A stretch of DNA of 64,000 bases from Nocardia bovistercoris. GTDB taxonomy: Bacteria; Actinomycetota; Actinomycetes; Mycobacteriales; Mycobacteriaceae. Every line of letters starts with the position of its first letter. Position 1 is the first letter of the stretch. The translations under genes and the position numbers were made by a program. Below are positions 51,623 to 59,997 of this stretch, one piece after another. The notes beneath the pieces are model-generated. The model was given only the letters and a program-made list of their open reading frames with translations, searched no databases and was not told where the DNA came from. The stretch spans positions 78,470 to 142,469 of the forward strand of contig NZ_JADMLG010000017.1 in NCBI RefSeq assembly GCF_015674855.1, given 5' to 3'.

Positions 51623-52273
51623 ATGGAGCGAACCGACGATGTCGCGGCGAGAATCGCGAAGAAGACGCTGGCCAAGCGTGGTGCGGACTACGCCGATGAA
51701 GTGCGGCGGCTGCTCGACGCGGCGCTCACGGTGATGACGGCGGGCGGCATCGCGGCGCGCCCGAGGGTCGCCGACATCGTCGCGGCCGCCGAACTGTCCA
51801 ACGACGCCTTCTACCGACACTTCCCGTCCAAGGACGCCCTGGTCGCGGCACTGCTCGAGGACGGGGCCGAACGGCTCGCGCGCTACGCGGCCCACCAGAT
51901 GGACAAGGAATCCGATCCGCGCGAACGGATGCGAAGCTGGGTGGCCGCGATCCTGGCCCAAGCCGACGAGCGCGCGGCGGCCGCCACCCTCGCAGTGCTG
52001 TGGAACGCCGCGGGGCCCGGTCTCGCGCTGGAGGCGGGACCGGGCGTTGTCGGCAGCGCGCTTGCCACCCTGTTGCGCGACACCCTCGTCGAATTGGGCA
52101 GCGCGGCACCGGATTCGGATGCGCTCTCGATCGCGCACGTCGCCGTCGGTACGCTGGCGGATCTGCTGCGGCAGCGATCCGGACCCACCGACGCCGAGGT
52201 GGACCGGATCACCGCCTTCTGCCTGCGCGCGCTCACCCCGGCTGCGGTGGTGTCCGGCGCGGAGGGGGCGTGA
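51623..52273 (+). CDS. TetR-family transcriptional regulator
   Basis: 216-residue regulator. The helix-turn-helix is at about residues 50-75 (PRVADIVAAAELSNDAFYRHFPSK in parts), preceded by a basic N-terminal arm. ATG at 51623 follows GGAAGGAGAG. It is divergent from an acyl-CoA dehydrogenase operon and its promoter holds two operator variants, so it is the best candidate for the GAGAAT-N3-ATTCTC regulon found at five loci here. The ligand is probably a CoA ester of the pathway. Its last codons lie in a tandem repeat. Confidence 0.88.
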   Translation: MERTDDVAARIAKKTLAKRGADYADEVRRLLDAALTVMTAGGIAARPRVADIVAAAELSNDAFYRHFPSKDALVAALLEDGAERLARYAAHQMDKESDPRERMRSWVAAILAQADERAAAATLAVLWNAAGPGLALEAGPGVVGSALATLLRDTLVELGSAAPDSDALSIAHVAVGTLADLLRQRSGPTDAEVDRITAFCLRALTPAAVVSGAEGA

Positions 52274-52544
52274 ACGGTCGCGACCGACAATGCGGTCGCC
52301 GGTTCAGTGGCGCGGTGTGCGCACGGCTCAGTGGCGCGTGCTGACCCGTCTGCGGTGGTGTCCGACGCGGACGGAGCGTGAACCGGCGCGATCGGCGATA
52401 CAGCTGTGGGTTCAGCGGTGCTGCGTGAGCACAGCTCGACCGCACGCGCTCGCCATGGCCGCGGTGGCGTCCGACGTGGATAGGGCGTGAACCCGGCGGC
52501 CGACGCGGCGGCCGCCGGGATAAGTGGCGCGGTGTGCGCACAGC
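52242..52544. repeat. Three tandem units of about 108 bp overlapping the TetR 3' end
   Basis: Imperfect units begin at 52242, 52350 and 52459, each opening with C(T/C)GCGGTGG and followed some 20 bases later by a GGGCGTGA-like block. Unit 1 contains the last codons and stop of the TetR gene, so the stop context is copied twice downstream. The array fills the 271-base gap to the convergent dehydrogenase gene; no other feature is seen there. Confidence 0.78.
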
Positions 52545-53774
52545 TCAGCGGCCTTGTTTGACCTGGTTGAACGGCACGTCGCGGTCGGCCGCGAATTCGC
52601 GCGGCATGCCGAGCACGCGTTCGCTGATGACATTGCGGGCCATCTCGGTGCTGCCGCCCGCCAGGCTCCAGGCCGCGCGGAACAGGTAGTCGAGTCCGAC
52701 CTTCTCGGTGTCGACCGGATCGCCGGGATGATGCGTCGCCGCGTTCGCGCCTGCGATGCGCACCGCCATATCCGTTTGCGTCCAAGCGTTCTCGGCGCTG
52801 AACAGGCGGGTGACCGCGCCCGCCGACGGCGGCAGTTCGCCCGCGACGATGGCGGCGGTGACATGGGCGATGAGCTGATCGCGCACCACGTTCATGGCGC
52901 GCGCCTCGCCGACGTCCTCGCGCACCCGCCGCTCCTGCCACTGCCCGGTGGCCTTGGCGAGTTCGACCAGCTCGTTCGCCTCGGCGCCGAGGTGCGGGCG
53001 CGCGCCGCTGGTGTAGGGGGAAGTACCGCCGAGGGCCGCGCGTTCGTGGTCGAGCAGTCGCGAGGCCGCCTCCCAGCCCGCGTCGACGCGGCCGAGCACG
53101 TCGGCGTCGGACAGTTCGACGTCGTCGAAGAATTCCTGGCAGAACTCGGTCGATCCGGTGACCTGCTTGATGCGCTGCACCGTGACGCCCTCGGCGTGCA
53201 CGGGCACCAGGAACAGGGTCAGGCCGCGGTGTTTGGTGACCTCCCAGTTGGTGCGCGCCAGGCACAGCCCGTAGTCGGCGGCGTAGGCGCCCGAACTCCA
53301 GATCTTGGAGCCGTTGAGCACCCACCGTTCGCCGTCGCGGTCGGCGCGGGTGGTCAGGCCCGCCAGATCGGAGCCGCCGCGCGGTTCGGACAGCAACTGC
53401 ACCATGATCTCGTCGCCGCGCAGTACGGCGGGCAGGTGCGCGCGCTTCTGCTCCTCGGTGCCGAGGTCGAGCACGGTCGCCGCGCAGATCGCCAGGGTCG
53501 GCACATTGAGCATCAGCGGCATCTCGTAGCCGATGGACTCCTCCGTGAACGCCTGCTGATGGTCGAAAGTCAGTCCGCGCCCGCCGTATTCGACCGGGAA
53601 GCCGATACCGGCGAAGCCGCCGTCGAACAGCATGCGCTGCAACTGCCGCGCCCGGTCCCAGGCTTCGTCGGTGTCGGGCTTCAGGTCGGTGGCGCCCTCG
53701 GGCGGCATGTTCTCGCGCAGCCAGCGCCTTGCGCGTTCGCGGAATTCGGCGACGGGTTCGATTTCGGTGGACAT
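52545..53774 (-). CDS. Acyl-CoA dehydrogenase, larger subunit of a third pair
   Basis: 409-residue enzyme starting at ATG 53774. It shows LSEPRGGSDLAGL (flavin region) and the C-terminal AGGSTEMARNVISERVLGMP motif of FadE-type enzymes. It lies downstream of a shorter homologue (54167-55315) on the same strand, separated by a 392-base repeat spacer, so the pair is probably co-transcribed and heteromeric. Confidence 0.9.
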   Translation of the reverse strand: MSTEIEPVAEFRERARRWLRENMPPEGATDLKPDTDEAWDRARQLQRMLFDGGFAGIGFPVEYGGRGLTFDHQQAFTEESIGYEMPLMLNVPTLAICAATVLDLGTEEQKRAHLPAVLRGDEIMVQLLSEPRGGSDLAGLTTRADRDGERWVLNGSKIWSSGAYAADYGLCLARTNWEVTKHRGLTLFLVPVHAEGVTVQRIKQVTGSTEFCQEFFDDVELSDADVLGRVDAGWEAASRLLDHERAALGGTSPYTSGARPHLGAEANELVELAKATGQWQERRVREDVGEARAMNVVRDQLIAHVTAAIVAGELPPSAGAVTRLFSAENAWTQTDMAVRIAGANAATHHPGDPVDTEKVGLDYLFRAAWSLAGGSTEMARNVISERVLGMPREFAADRDVPFNQVKQGR

Positions 53775-54166
53775 CAACGGTGCCTTCCGTGCGGTGTTCG
53801 GTATGCGTTCGGGTGGTGCGCACGGTGCGGGGCGGCTCGCACGAGTGCGCGGATCACGCGGAGTTCGGGGTGCGGCGCACGCCGCGGGGTTTCGTCGCGC
53901 GTTTCATGTCGCGGACCTCGTGGCGCGGCACAGGTCCCACGGTTTCGCCGCGGGATTCGCGCCGTGCGTCGCGGCAGTGCGGTGCACGCCGCCGACCCTC
54001 GTCGTGCGGTGCACATGGCCGGACTTCATCGTGGGTTTCACGCGGCGGACCTCGTGGCGCGGCACAGGTCCCACGGTTTCGCCGCGGGATTCGCGCCGTG
54101 CGTCGCAGCGGTGCACGCCGCCGACCCTCGTCGTGCGGTGCATATCACCGGACCTCATCGCGCGTT
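53775..54166. repeat. Spacer with two tandem units of about 134 bp
   Basis: Near-identical units start at GCGGACCTCG 53911 and 54045 (period 134), and the trailing edge recurs near 54165 at the 3' end of the upstream dehydrogenase gene, including its TGA. Within the units runs of more than 50 bases are identical. Short frames exist through the repeat but look non-coding. No promoter was identified. Confidence 0.82.
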
Positions 54167-55315
54167 TCACGCGGCGGCATCGATCAGATCGCTGATGCGG
54201 CGACGATGTTCCTCGGGGGTTCCGTAGAGAGCGCGGCCGAGGGTGATGCGGCGCAGGAACAGGTGCAGGTCGTGTTCCCAGGTGACGCCGATGCCGCCGT
54301 GCAGCTGCACGCAGTCCTGGGCGATCACCGGGGCCTTGGCGCCGACGTAGGACTTGGCGATGCTGACGTATTCGGCCAGTTCGGGCGCGGCGTCGTCCCA
54401 GGCGTTCGCGGCGGCGGTCGCGGTGGCCTTTGACGCCTCGAGCCAGGTCTTGTTGTCGGCCATGCGGTGTTTGAGCGCCTGGTAGGAGGCCAGCGGCCTG
54501 CCGAAGGTGTAGCGGTCGAACAGCCAGGTCAGGGTCGCTTCCAGGGCGCGGTCGGTGGCGCCGACCATTTCGGCCGCGGTGAGCACGGCCGCGGTGTGCG
54601 CCTGCGCCTGGATCGCTTCGACGGCTTCGGAACCGGTGTGCGCCACCGAGTCCGCGGGGACCGCCACGTCTTCGAAACTCACCCGGCCGGTGCGGCGCAC
54701 CAGGTCGAGGGTGAAGGCCGGGGTCACGCTCACGCCGGGCGCGTTCGCGGGCACCAGGAGTTGGATCGGGCCGTCGGGGCTCTCGGCGGTGACCAGGAAC
54801 AGGTCGGCCTGGTCGGCGGATTCCACGCGATCCTTGACGCCGGTGAGCCGGTAGCCGTCGCCGTCGGGTTCGGCGCGCACGCCGGGGGTGTGCCGCTGGT
54901 CGGCGGGGGAGAGCACGTCGAAGCCGAGCCCGGGCTCGTAGACCGCCCAGCTGAGGATGGTGTCGCCGGACTGCACGGCGCCGAGCACCTCGGCCCACCG
55001 GTCGGCTTGCCGAGTCAGCCCGGCGAGCGCGGCGTTGGTGGTGACGAACGGTCCGGGTGCGCAGGCCCGCCCGAATTCACCCGCGACCAAGGCGAGCTCG
55101 CTCATCGCGCGGCCGGAAACCGTTCCGCCGCCGTGGTTCTCGGGGATGAGCATGGCCATCCAGCCGAGTTCGGCGCCGCGCCGCCACCACGCGCGGTCGA
55201 ATCCGGTGCCGGATTCGGCGAGGGTGCGCACCGCGGCGAGCGGAACCGTCTCGGTCAGGAATTCGCGGGTGGTCGTCTGGAAGAACCGCTGATCCGCGGT
55301 GGGGTCGTTGGGCAT
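54167..55315 (-). CDS. Acyl-CoA dehydrogenase homologue, shorter subunit of third pair
   Basis: 382 residues. N-terminal LGWMAMLIPENHGGG is typical, the TEPGAGSD motif is replaced (AVYEPGLGFDVL), and the C-terminal LHGGIGVTWEHDLH and LGRALYGTPEEHRRRI lack the usual catalytic loop. ATG at 55315 follows AGAGG. Divergent from the P450 gene; operator-like repeats lie between them. Partner is probably the enzyme at 52545. Confidence 0.87.
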   Translation of the reverse strand: MPNDPTADQRFFQTTTREFLTETVPLAAVRTLAESGTGFDRAWWRRGAELGWMAMLIPENHGGGTVSGRAMSELALVAGEFGRACAPGPFVTTNAALAGLTRQADRWAEVLGAVQSGDTILSWAVYEPGLGFDVLSPADQRHTPGVRAEPDGDGYRLTGVKDRVESADQADLFLVTAESPDGPIQLLVPANAPGVSVTPAFTLDLVRRTGRVSFEDVAVPADSVAHTGSEAVEAIQAQAHTAAVLTAAEMVGATDRALEATLTWLFDRYTFGRPLASYQALKHRMADNKTWLEASKATATAAANAWDDAAPELAEYVSIAKSYVGAKAPVIAQDCVQLHGGIGVTWEHDLHLFLRRITLGRALYGTPEEHRRRISDLIDAAA

Positions 55316-55345
55316 TGTGCCGGTCCTCTGGTTGACGCGGAGCTG

Positions 55346-55389
55346 GAGATATGGAAATCTCATATTCACAGATGAGAGGCATATTCTCA
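55346..55389. promoter_or_regulatory. Two operator-like repeats between dehydrogenase and P450 genes
   Basis: The first is GAGAT-ATGGAA-ATCTC at 55346-55361. The second is TGAGAGG-CAT-ATTCTCA at 55373-55389, matching the GAGAAT-N3-ATTCTC consensus at 10 of 12 arm positions. The paired layout resembles 51561-51596. Likely TetR sites controlling both divergent operons. Confidence 0.6.
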
Positions 55390-55454
55390 ATCGTGGAAGC
55401 AACCGGCAGCGTAGCGGAATACGCGGCGGCCGTAGCGTCGAAGGGAACCGTCGA

Positions 55455-56756
55455 GTGGTGAACAACTTCCAGGATCTGGACTTCTTCCTCGGACAGGAAC
55501 TGGTCGACGATCCGTACCCCTACTTCGACTCGCTACGCGAACAGTGCCCGGTCACCAGGGAAAAGCACCACGACGTCATGATGGTGACCGGCTACGACGA
55601 AGCGCTCGAGGTCTACAACGACACCGACCGGTTCTCCTCCTGCATCTCGGTGACGGGCCCCTTCCCCGGCTTCCCGGTTCCGCTGGACAACACCGTCGAC
55701 GTCGAAGCGGCCATCGCCGAACACCGCGACTCGCTGCCCATGAGCGACCAGCTGCCCACGCTCGACCCGCCGACCCACACCGCGCACCGCGCGCTGCTGA
55801 TGCGGCTCATCACCCCCAAGCGCCTCAAGGAGAACGAGGAGGCCATGTGGTCGATCGCAGACCGCATGCTCGACGAATACCTCGCCAAGGGCCGAGGTGA
55901 CAGCATCCGGGAATTCGCCGGGCCGTTCACCCTCTACGTCATCGCCGACCTGCTCGGCGTGCCCGTCGAGGACCAGGAGGAATTCCTCCAGACGTTGCAG
56001 CGCGACCCGCACCGCAAGGGTGGCGGCGTCGGCAGCACCGGCGGGGAAGGCATGTCGCACAACCCGATCGAATTCCTCTACGGGAAGTTCTCGGCCTACA
56101 TCGATGACCGCAGGCAGAACCCGCGCAACGACGTGCTGACCTCCATGGCCACCGCCACCTTCCCCGACGGCAGCACCCCCGAGGTGATCGACGTGGTTCG
56201 GGTGGCCGCGAACCTGTTCTCCGCGGGCCAGGAGACCACGGTGCGCCTGCTCAGCTCGGCGCTCAAACTCATCGCCGAACGCCCCGACATCCAGCAGTAC
56301 CTGCGCGAGGACCGCAGCCGCATCCAGAACTTCATCGAGGAGTCGCTGCGGATGGAGAGCCCGGTGAAGGGCGACTTCCGGCTGTCGAAGACCGACACCA
56401 CCGTCGGCGGCACCGACGTGCCCGTCGGCACCGTGGTGATGGTCGTCAACGGCGCCGCCAACCGCGACCCGCGTCGCTTCGACGATCCGACCACCTTCGC
56501 CGCCGACCGCGCGAATGCCCGCCAGCACTTGGCATTCGGCCGCGGCGTGCACACCTGCCCCGGCGCACCGCTCGCCCGCGCCGAAGCCCGCGTCGCCATC
56601 GAACGGCTGCTCGCGCGCACCACCGAACTGCGCATCGACGAAACCGTGCACGGCCCCGCCGACGCGCGCGACTACCACTACCTGCCGACCTTCATCCTGC
56701 GCGGATTGACCTCCCTGCATCTGGAATTCGACGTGGCCGACGGCGCCGCCCGATGA
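55455..56756 (+). CDS. Cytochrome P450
   Basis: 433-residue soluble bacterial P450. I-helix motif AGQET is at 257-261, the K-helix ExxR is E296-R299, and the heme loop FGRGVHTCPG has Cys368. GTG at 55455 follows AAGGGA. A ferredoxin gene overlaps its stop (ATGA), giving the electron donor. It would hydroxylate a hydrophobic substrate, probably at an unactivated carbon early in the pathway. CYP family not assigned. Confidence 0.92.
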   Translation: MVNNFQDLDFFLGQELVDDPYPYFDSLREQCPVTREKHHDVMMVTGYDEALEVYNDTDRFSSCISVTGPFPGFPVPLDNTVDVEAAIAEHRDSLPMSDQLPTLDPPTHTAHRALLMRLITPKRLKENEEAMWSIADRMLDEYLAKGRGDSIREFAGPFTLYVIADLLGVPVEDQEEFLQTLQRDPHRKGGGVGSTGGEGMSHNPIEFLYGKFSAYIDDRRQNPRNDVLTSMATATFPDGSTPEVIDVVRVAANLFSAGQETTVRLLSSALKLIAERPDIQQYLREDRSRIQNFIEESLRMESPVKGDFRLSKTDTTVGGTDVPVGTVVMVVNGAANRDPRRFDDPTTFAADRANARQHLAFGRGVHTCPGAPLARAEARVAIERLLARTTELRIDETVHGPADARDYHYLPTFILRGLTSLHLEFDVADGAAR

Positions 56757-56941
56757 AGGCGACCATCGATGAGGACCGCTGCCGCGGCCACGGCGTATGC
56801 CTCGGGCTGTGCCCCGAGGTCTTCAGCCTGACCGACGACGGATACGCCGAGGTCACCGTCGCCGACATCCCGGCCGAATACCACGACGCGGTGCACGAAG
56901 CGGTGCGCAACTGCCCCGAGAAAGCGATCGTGGTCGAATAG
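56753..56941 (+). CDS. P450-type ferredoxin, [3Fe-4S] or [4Fe-4S]
   Basis: 62-residue ferredoxin. The cluster motif is CRGHGVC with the distal NCPEKAI, the His variant typical of [3Fe-4S] donors to actinobacterial P450s. An additional Cys in LGLCPEVF gives four near-canonical ligands, so a [4Fe-4S] form is possible. ATGA overlap with the P450 gene indicates a dedicated pair. Confidence 0.92.
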   Translation: MKATIDEDRCRGHGVCLGLCPEVFSLTDDGYAEVTVADIPAEYHDAVHEAVRNCPEKAIVVE

Positions 56942-56982
56942 CCGCGCCGAACGGCGAAGCGCGTCCCGAACCGGCATGGGCG

Positions 56983-57714
56983 GTGCGAGAATACGACATC
57001 GTGGATGTCGCCGACCCCGCCCAACCGCTCGAACCGCAGCCGCTCGACGCGCGGGTACTCGAACCGCACGCATGGCATATCGAGGAGCGCGAGTACGCGC
57101 GCCACGAATCCCTGCGCGGCAGACGCTTCGCCTACACCGAGTTCGATGTCGCGCGCACCGCGCTGGTCGTGATCGACATGGTGCCATTCCACGTCGACAC
57201 CAATCCGTACTGTCGCGCGATCGTGCCGAACATCAACCGCGTCGCCGCGACGTTGCGCGAGGCGGGCGGCACGGTCGCGTGGGTTGTCCCCGCGTTCGCC
57301 CCGCCGAGCGCGCGGATGATCGAATTCTTCGGCGCGCGGGTCGCCGCGAAGTACAGCGGCTCCGGCGGCGACGGCCCCTACCCGGACCGCCTGTGGCCCG
57401 CCCTCGACGCCGACCCCGACGACCTGTTCACCGAGAAGTCCGCGTTCAGCGGTTTCTTCCCCGGCCGCTCCGACCTCCCGGACCTGCTCGAACAGCGCGG
57501 CGTCGACACCGTGCTCATCACCGGTACCGTCACCAACGTCTGCTGCGAATCCTCGGCCCGCGACGCGAGCACCAGAGGTTTCCGCGTCGTCATGGTCGCC
57601 GACGCCAACGCCGCCCGCCGCGACCGCGACCACAACGCCACCCTGCACACCGTGTACCGCTCCTTCGGCGACGTACGCCCCACCGAAGACCTGCTGACCA
57701 TGATCACCGCCTGA
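56983..57714 (+). CDS. Isochorismatase-family cysteine hydrolase
   Basis: 243 residues from the GTG used; start is uncertain (GTG 57001 is an alternative, and neither has a good ribosome site). The catalytic triad is visible: Asp in LVVIDMVPF, Lys in TEKSAFSGF and Cys in VTNVCCESSARDA, all in the family's spacing. Members hydrolyse amides, imides or vinyl ethers, so the reaction here is open. It follows the ferredoxin and P450 genes and ends that operon, convergent with the next one. Confidence 0.82.
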   Translation: MREYDIVDVADPAQPLEPQPLDARVLEPHAWHIEEREYARHESLRGRRFAYTEFDVARTALVVIDMVPFHVDTNPYCRAIVPNINRVAATLREAGGTVAWVVPAFAPPSARMIEFFGARVAAKYSGSGGDGPYPDRLWPALDADPDDLFTEKSAFSGFFPGRSDLPDLLEQRGVDTVLITGTVTNVCCESSARDASTRGFRVVMVADANAARRDRDHNATLHTVYRSFGDVRPTEDLLTMITA

Positions 57715-57827
57715 GTCCGGGGCCGCACCGTGTCCGCGGTATGTCCAACGTCGGAGGATACGGGTGGAGACGGGCGGTTCCGGCCGACGATCTCATCGGC
57801 GGTGGTCTGCGCGATTCGATGATCCGG

Positions 57828-58637
57828 TCAGTTCGGGTTGTCGACGGGTAAGCCCGCGTCGATGGCGGCGTCGAGCAGGCCGAGGTCGCCGCCCAGATCG
57901 GCGGCAAGGTTGCGCGCTACGGCGACGTCCTTGCTGAGGAATTCGCCGACCGCGGTGCGGAAGGCCGCCACCGCGCCCGCGCCCGCGACGCTCTGGAGGG
58001 CGCGGCCGCTGCTGCTGGCGTGGGGGAGTGCGGCGAGCAGGGCGGCTTCCTCCAGGCCGAGCTGGCCGCCGAGGCGCACGGCTTCGGCGACCAAGCCGAT
58101 CTGGGCCGCGAACAGAGCGTTGTTGACCAGTTTGACCCGCTGTCCCGCGCCGAGCGGTCCCACGTGCAGCACCGGGTCGGCGTAGGCACTCAAGGCTCCG
58201 CGCGCCCGGTCGACCGCCGCGGTATCGCCGCCGAGGAATACCGTCAACTGGCCCGCCGCTATGTTGTGCGGGCCTCCGCTGACCGGTGCGTCCACCACGG
58301 CGACACCGTAAGCGGTCGCCGCCGTGGCGATCTCGGCGGCGGTACCCGGATTGCCCGTGGTGTGCACGACTACGACCGCGCCGCGCGGCAACGTCTCGAG
58401 CAGCGACCCGCCCAGACATACCTCGCGCACCTGATCGTCGGTGAAGACGCAGACCACGAAAACCTCGGCGTCGACCGCGGCCTCGGCGACCGTGGCGGCG
58501 GGCTGTGCGCCGATCTCGGCGAGTGCGGTGCGCGCATCGGCGGAACGGCCCACCGCGCGCACCGCGTGTCCGCCCGCGACCAGCCGTTCGACCATCGGGC
58601 GGCCCATCCGCCCCGCGCCGACGAATCCGATGCGCAC
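57828..58637 (-). CDS. 3-Hydroxyisobutyrate-dehydrogenase-family oxidoreductase
   Basis: 269-residue beta-hydroxyacid dehydrogenase. The Rossmann motif GFVGAGRMGRPM is at the N-terminus, the substrate loop DAPVSGGPHN near residue 120, and the catalytic Lys lies in GAGQRVKLVNN. GTG at 58637 has AAGGAGG upstream. Tandem with a close paralogue (11-base gap). Probable role: oxidation of a beta-hydroxy acid or semialdehyde released from the pathway. Confidence 0.87.
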   Translation of the reverse strand: MRIGFVGAGRMGRPMVERLVAGGHAVRAVGRSADARTALAEIGAQPAATVAEAAVDAEVFVVCVFTDDQVREVCLGGSLLETLPRGAVVVVHTTGNPGTAAEIATAATAYGVAVVDAPVSGGPHNIAAGQLTVFLGGDTAAVDRARGALSAYADPVLHVGPLGAGQRVKLVNNALFAAQIGLVAEAVRLGGQLGLEEAALLAALPHASSSGRALQSVAGAGAVAAFRTAVGEFLSKDVAVARNLAADLGGDLGLLDAAIDAGLPVDNPN

Positions 58638-58648
58638 CGTGTCCTCCT

Positions 58649-59467
58649 TCAGCGTGAGCGGTCCATGAGCGCCAAGGTGGCGTCGGCCGCGTCGAGCACG
58701 ACGCCCGGGGTCACGCCCGCGGCATCGGCCAGGCCCGCGACCAAACCGACATCTTTGCGCAGCAGGTCACCCGCGTGCAAGGCCAGGCGGTCGAGGTTGC
58801 CGCCACCGGCGACGACCCGACCGAGCGCGAAGCTGTTCGCGGTGCCGTTGGAGATCACCTCGCCGAGCCGTTCGCCGCTGAGGCCGAGCGACTTGCCGAG
58901 CTCGAGCGCGGTGGCCGAGGTCGCCAGGTTGGCGGTGAACAGCAGGTTGTTGAGCAGTTTGGTGACCTGTCCCGCGCCGACCTCGCCGAGGTGCACGATG
59001 GGGTTGCCGTAGGAGGCGAACACCGGTCGGGCGCGTTCCACGGCCTCGGTCTCCCCGCCGACCATGACGAGCAGGGTGCCTGCCTCCGCGGCGGGACCGC
59101 CGCCGCTGACCGGCGCGTCGATCACCGAAACCCCCTGGGAACTGGCAATTTTCGCCAGGTCACGACAGGTGTCGGGGTGCACGGTGGCATGGATCGCCAG
59201 GATCGATCCCGGCGCCATCCCGGCGAGCACACCGTTCTCGCCGGTGACCACCTCGCGCACGTCGGCGTCGCCGACCACGCACAGGCAGACCAGGTCGCTG
59301 CGCGCGCCGAGGTCGGCGGGCGATTCGGCGACGACCGCCGCGGTGTCGGCGTAGGGCTCGAGCGAAGCCGCCCGGCGCGCCCACAGCGTGGTCGGGTGGC
59401 CCGCCTCCACGATGCGGCGTGCCATCGGCCCGCCCTGACTGCCCAATCCGATGAATCCGACGCGCAT
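58649..59467 (-). CDS. 3-Hydroxyisobutyrate-dehydrogenase-family oxidoreductase
   Basis: 272-residue paralogue of the gene at 57828. It has GFIGLGSQGGPMA, DAPVSGGGPAAEAG and the Lys motif GAGQVTKLLNN. ATG at 59467 follows AGGAGG. The two paralogues share the fold but only moderate sequence, so different substrates or stereochemistry are likely. It follows a DoxX-type membrane protein gene by 11 bases. Confidence 0.87.
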   Translation of the reverse strand: MRVGFIGLGSQGGPMARRIVEAGHPTTLWARRAASLEPYADTAAVVAESPADLGARSDLVCLCVVGDADVREVVTGENGVLAGMAPGSILAIHATVHPDTCRDLAKIASSQGVSVIDAPVSGGGPAAEAGTLLVMVGGETEAVERARPVFASYGNPIVHLGEVGAGQVTKLLNNLLFTANLATSATALELGKSLGLSGERLGEVISNGTANSFALGRVVAGGGNLDRLALHAGDLLRKDVGLVAGLADAAGVTPGVVLDAADATLALMDRSR

Positions 59468-59478
59468 CAGCGCACCTC

Positions 59479-59997
59479 CTAGCTCTGTTCGGTTGTCTCG
59501 TTCTTCGCGGGCGCGGGCCGGTAGAACACGGCCAGCAGACCCGCCGTGCCCGCCACGCCGAGGCCGAGGGCGATGCCGCCGCCCGCCCACCCGGTGATCG
59601 CGATGTCGAACGCGTGGTCCAGCGACAGCCATCCCGGTCCGGAGAAGCCGAGCGCGAGCGCGACCACCGCGAGCACGAGAACGTACTCGTAGCCTTCCTT
59701 GAACACGAAGAAGCCGTTGCGCCGGTGCGCGAGCAGGCCCGCGACCAGCATCACCGACACCACGGCGGCCGCGGCGAACGGCGTGAGCAGGCCGACGATC
59801 AGCAACGCGCCCGCGCCGATCTCGGTGATCACGCTGAACCACGCCTGCAGTACGCCGTTGCGCAGCCCGAGGCCGCCGAACCAGCGCGCGGTGCCTTCGA
59901 TGCGTCCGCCGCCGATCCAGTGGTTGAGCCCGTGCGCGATCATCGTCACACCGACGACCAGCCGCAGCAGCAGCGGGGCGATATCGGTGACCTCCAT
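59479..59997 (-). CDS. DoxX-family membrane protein
   Basis: 172 residues with four hydrophobic segments and the DoxX-like start RLVVGVTMIAHGLNHW. The family is named for a thiosulfate:quinone oxidoreductase subunit, but most members in catabolic operons have no proven role; some serve redox protection. It overlaps the alpha/beta hydrolase stop (TAATG), so it is co-translated. Confidence 0.82.
   Translation of the reverse strand: MEVTDIAPLLLRLVVGVTMIAHGLNHWIGGGRIEGTARWFGGLGLRNGVLQAWFSVITEIGAGALLIVGLLTPFAAAAVVSVMLVAGLLAHRRNGFFVFKEGYEYVLVLAVVALALGFSGPGWLSLDHAFDIAITGWAGGGIALGLGVAGTAGLLAVFYRPAPAKNETTEQS

Noticed and set aside
52242..54170. CRISPR or insertion sequence in the repeat spacers
   Set aside because: Units are tandem, not spaced; no transposase, terminal inverted repeats or cas genes are nearby.
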